This document shows positions 61,245-64,000 of a stretch of 64,000 nucleotides of DNA, one piece after another (the first letter of the stretch is position 1; each line of letters opens with the position of its first letter). Source of the stretch: Dugong dugon (taxonomy: Eukaryota; Chordata; Mammalia; Sirenia; Dugongidae); assembly GCA_030035585.1 (NCBI GenBank), contig CM057462.1, forward strand, positions 65,878,734-65,942,733. Direction: 5' to 3'. Both the position numbers and the translations under genes were made by a program. The notes beneath the pieces were generated by a model, which worked only from the letters and a program-made list of their open reading frames with translations, searched no databases and was not told the origin of the DNA.

Positions 61245-61830
61245 CGTGAGTCACATATGAAATCATCAATATTCTAATAGCCACATTTAAAAAAAGGTAA
61301 AAGAAACAAGTAAAATTAGTTTTAAGAATAATTTTTTAATCAATAGATCCAAAATATTATCATCGTGACATGTAATCAACATAAAAATTAGTAACGAGAT
61401 ATTCCACATTTTTCTACTAAATCTTTAAAATCTGTTGTACATATCATACTTATAGCAGAATTTGGATTAGCCACATATCAAGTGCTCAATAGTCACGTGT
61501 ATCTAACTAAACCAAAAAAAACAACAAACCTGTTGCCTTCGAGGTGATTCTGACTCATGGCAACCCCAAGTGCTACAGAATAGAACTGAGTACCATAGGA
61601 TTTGCTTGGCTGTAATCTTTACGGAAGCAGATCACTGGCCTTTCTTCCATGGTGTCGCTGGGTAAGTTCAGACCACTAACCTTTCAGTTAGTAGCTGAAC
61701 ACAAACCGTTTGTGCCAACCAGGGACGTCACTCACACGTGGCTGAAAAACGTATTGCCATTGAGGCGATTCCGACTCATAACAACCCTATATGGTGGCTA
61801 TCATATTGGATATAACAACTTTAGACCATG
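61245..61830. mobile_element. old interspersed element split by SINE insertion, family unassigned
   Basis: ATTCTAATAGCCACATTTAA to CAAGTGCTCAATAGTCACGT, resumed after SINE text as GGTGGCTATCATATTGGATA, follows a common ancient mammalian element I cannot name with confidence. Confidence 0.5.
61514..61730 (-). mobile_element. AfroSINE, antisense
   Basis: AACAACAAACCTGTTGCCTT is the tail side. The body has GTGATTCTGACTCATGGCAA and GCTGTAATCTTTACGGAAGC, and the head ends GTGCCAACCAGGGACG. A second antisense fragment (61746-61800) follows. Confidence 0.9.
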
Positions 61831-61904
61831 GGTTCTGGATATAAAAATCCAGAAATCTCAGAATTTCTATATCCTAAGGTTATATCCAGGTTTCAGCATA
61901 CCAA

Positions 61905-62012
61905 TCTGCAACTTATCATGGGGATGGCACAGGACAGGACAGTATTTCTTTTTGTTGTACATGAGGTCACCATGTTGGGGCTGACTTAGCCTTCAGCGGC
62001 AGGTAGCAACAA
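61905..62012 (+). mobile_element. RTE/AfroSINE-type 3' tail fragment, sense
   Basis: TTATCATGGGGATGGCACAG, GACAGGACAGTATTTC and a TAGCAACAACC end match the long tail shared by the RTE LINE and the SINE at 48243. Confidence 0.75.
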
Positions 62013-63215
62013 CCAGGGAAGACAACCACACTCACTCCGCCTGGGGAAACCCGGGAAGTCTTCCCCCCTTGAGGAGTTGCTTGAATAAAAACACAAAGGA
62101 GCAGTGAACGCTGGGGTGGTGGTAGGGGCAGGAATGAAGTGTGACAGTCTAGGAAGGGGGAGGTATGAGGAAGCTGGTCTTCAATTTTCCCAGGGGCCAT
62201 GGTCACTACTGCTCTTTCTCCTCCCCATACTCTGGGGTCTCTAGGACTCATTATGGCTTCCAGTGAAAGAAGAGAGATTACAGTATTTTTTTTTTTTTTA
62301 ATCTGCTTGCCCCACCTGAGGTCCTAAGAAGACCAGCACACCGTGGGTATCTGATGAATGTCTGTTGAATGAGTGGAGGGGTCGGGGAGCAGATGAAAAG
62401 GACATTAGGAACAGGGAGTTCAGGGACCAGTAAAGGGACAGGGAACAGAACTGGTGTCTCCTGAGCACTTGGCTTGTCCCGTCATCTACAGAATCTCATT
62501 GACTCCCCAGTAGCAGAGAGGCGGGTGGTATTGCCCCCATTCAGCAGATGAGGAAACCAAGGCTTGCAGAGGTTCAGTGGCCTACTGGAGTTAAGGCCCA
62601 TTCTGTCTGACTTTAAAGGCCCAGTTTTCTAGTGCTTCTTGGAATATACTCACCTGGCTACTGCCAAGAATATAGCAGTGTTCAAGCTCCTGGCAAGCAC
62701 TCCTGCCTTTGGAGAGACCCACTTCACTAGGAGTTCCTGGTGAAATAGAGGGTTCCTAAAAGGCCTCTTGTTACAGACAATCACAACCCATAAACTGGAG
62801 TGGGCTTAGATGTCACCTGGTCAACCCCTACCTTCAGGTATAGATGGGCCTCAGCTCAGAGAGATAAAGTGGCTAGCTCCAGGTCACACAGGGAGTGGGA
62901 GGAGGGAGCTGGGATGGACCACCCCCGCCTCTGGGCACTGACTCATGGCAGTTGCTGTGGGAAAGCCACTGCCAGTCTTCTGGCCTTGGCATTCCTGGCC
63001 AGGCAATGGGTAGGACTGCTTTGGCATATCTGCCTGAGCCTGGAGCCAGGGGATTGGGAAAGAGCTGAGCACAGCACATCATCAGGGCACCTCACCCTCT
63101 TCCTATTCCCAGTGCTGACAGTCCATGGTGCATCCCTCCCTGTGGGCAGTAGCCTTTCCAGTTCCAAGATGGTCCAGGCCAAGTCTGAAGGGGCTCAACC
63201 CCCCAGCCCCAGCAC
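62013..63215. other. intergenic; antisense MIR, otherwise unique
   Basis: A poly(T) run is at 62287-62301. An antisense MIR lies at 62440-62600 and a short ancient repeat at 62780-62900. The 149-codon frame at 62800-63249 crosses repeats and has no homologue I know. Confidence 0.45.
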
Positions 63216-63331
63216 AGGTAGGGTGATCAACTGTCCCAGTTTTCCTTGACTCAGTTTTAGCACTGGAAGACCTGCATCATGGGAAACTCCTCAGTCCTGG
63301 GCAAATCAGGATGGTTGATCACTCTACCCTG
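63216..63331. mobile_element. MER53-like palindromic MITE
   Basis: The left end GTAGGGTGATCAACTGTCCC pairs with the reverse complement of the right end (GTAGAGTGATCAACCATCCT). The whole 115 bp is a loose palindrome with the central GTTTTAGCACTGGAAGACC typical of MER53. Confidence 0.7.
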
Positions 63332-63339
63332 GCACCAAG

Positions 63340-64000
63340 TGCATAGTTGGCACTCAAGAAATGTTCTGAATGAATGAATGAAATCAATAAACTAATGAAC
63401 AATGAATGAGCAACCGTGCTGTGAGGGAGGGAGAAGCGGATAGGAGACTGCTGTCCCCATTGTATAGATGAGCAACTGAGGCCCAGGAAGCCTAACCATT
63501 CCAGTTGCTGGGTTCTATGACATCAGCTCCCCTCTAAACTGACCTCTGAGTATTTTGAGCTACTCACTGGGGTGGGAAGCAGCTGGGTGGATTTTTGGCC
63601 ACCCCAAGCTTGAGAAGAGGGGGCTGTTCTATTGTAACAGATCAAACAGGGGAGGGCCTCAGTGCCCTGCCTGGCTTCGTGAGCCCAAACCTCACTTCAG
63701 CCACTTCTAGTTGTGTGGCCTTGAGCAAGTGACTTACTGTTTCCGAGCTTCGGTTTCCTTACCTGTAAAACGGGAGTAAAATAATAATGGCCAGCTCCTG
63801 AGGGTGTTACAAGGCTTAAATACATTCAATGAGATATGGTATAGAAAACACTTAGCACCTTGCCCGGCGCAGAATAAGTGCTTCAGGTAAGTTAGCAAGT
63901 ATCGTTATTTTATTATTCAGTGCGACAGGCATTAATTGCGTACTCAGTGTGTGCTGGAGCAGTGGGGGATGATTTGGAGGACAAAAGTGTAACCTTGGCA
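63340..64000. other. intergenic; MIR and L2-like tails
   Basis: An antisense L2/MIR-like piece is at 63350-63500 (AATGAATGAATGAAATCAAT) and a sense MIR at 63680-63910 (TGTGTGGCCTTGAGCAAGTG). No gene is seen up to the window end. Confidence 0.5.

Overview
This is vertebrate nuclear DNA from a placental mammal, with intron-exon genes, MIR/L2/L1/LTR repeats and CpG islands. No bacterial operon, phage, CRISPR array or rRNA/tRNA gene is present. The repeats place it in Afrotheria. About two dozen copies or fragments of AfroSINE-type elements (tRNA-like head, tail ending in CAACAA repeats) occur on both strands, together with a nearly complete BovB-like RTE LINE whose 3' end resembles the SINE tails. 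Two SINE copies (14089-14238, 33920-34075) lack about 45 nt in the middle. From memory, that deletion marks the 'Ad' AfroSINE subfamily of Paenungulata, so an elephant, sirenian or hyrax is the best guess. Layout: positions 396-18175 (+) hold the last seven coding exons of KCNQ4 (human exons 8-14), ending in the conserved C-terminus SVSTNMD, followed by about 2 kb of 3' UTR and an ATTAAA signal at 20116. The first seven exons lie upstream of the window. Positions 20200-44870 are intergenic and repeat-rich. Positions 44880-46217 (-) hold CITED4, a single-exon gene in a CpG island with a visible TATA/CCAAT promoter and an AATAAA signal. Positions 46450-64000 are again intergenic. KCNQ4 followed by CITED4 on the opposite strand matches the human chromosome 1p34 order, from memory. 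The two genes do not form a functional unit: one encodes the C-terminal part of a voltage-gated K+ channel subunit, the other a CBP/p300-binding transcriptional coactivator. The intergenic DNA is a record of nested insertions, many dated relative to one another by target-site duplications. The clearest are an ERV-L fragment split by an RTE LINE and a MaLR-type solo LTR (21545-26650), an L1 inside an RTE remnant with a perfect 16-bp duplication (57065-58659), two SINEs inserted in succession at one target (33692-34086), a SINE inside a SINE (40898-41306), and a four-level nest L2 > MER5-like > L1 > TA-flanked TIR element (48600-50215). I found no new gene system. The most useful second-look items are the insertion histories, a 3-residue in-frame loss in KCNQ4, an unexplained 27-bp near-identical repeat shared by two KCNQ4 introns, and an L1 with an internally duplicated 3' segment. 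Family names for repeats were assigned from remembered consensus sequences and should be read as provisional.
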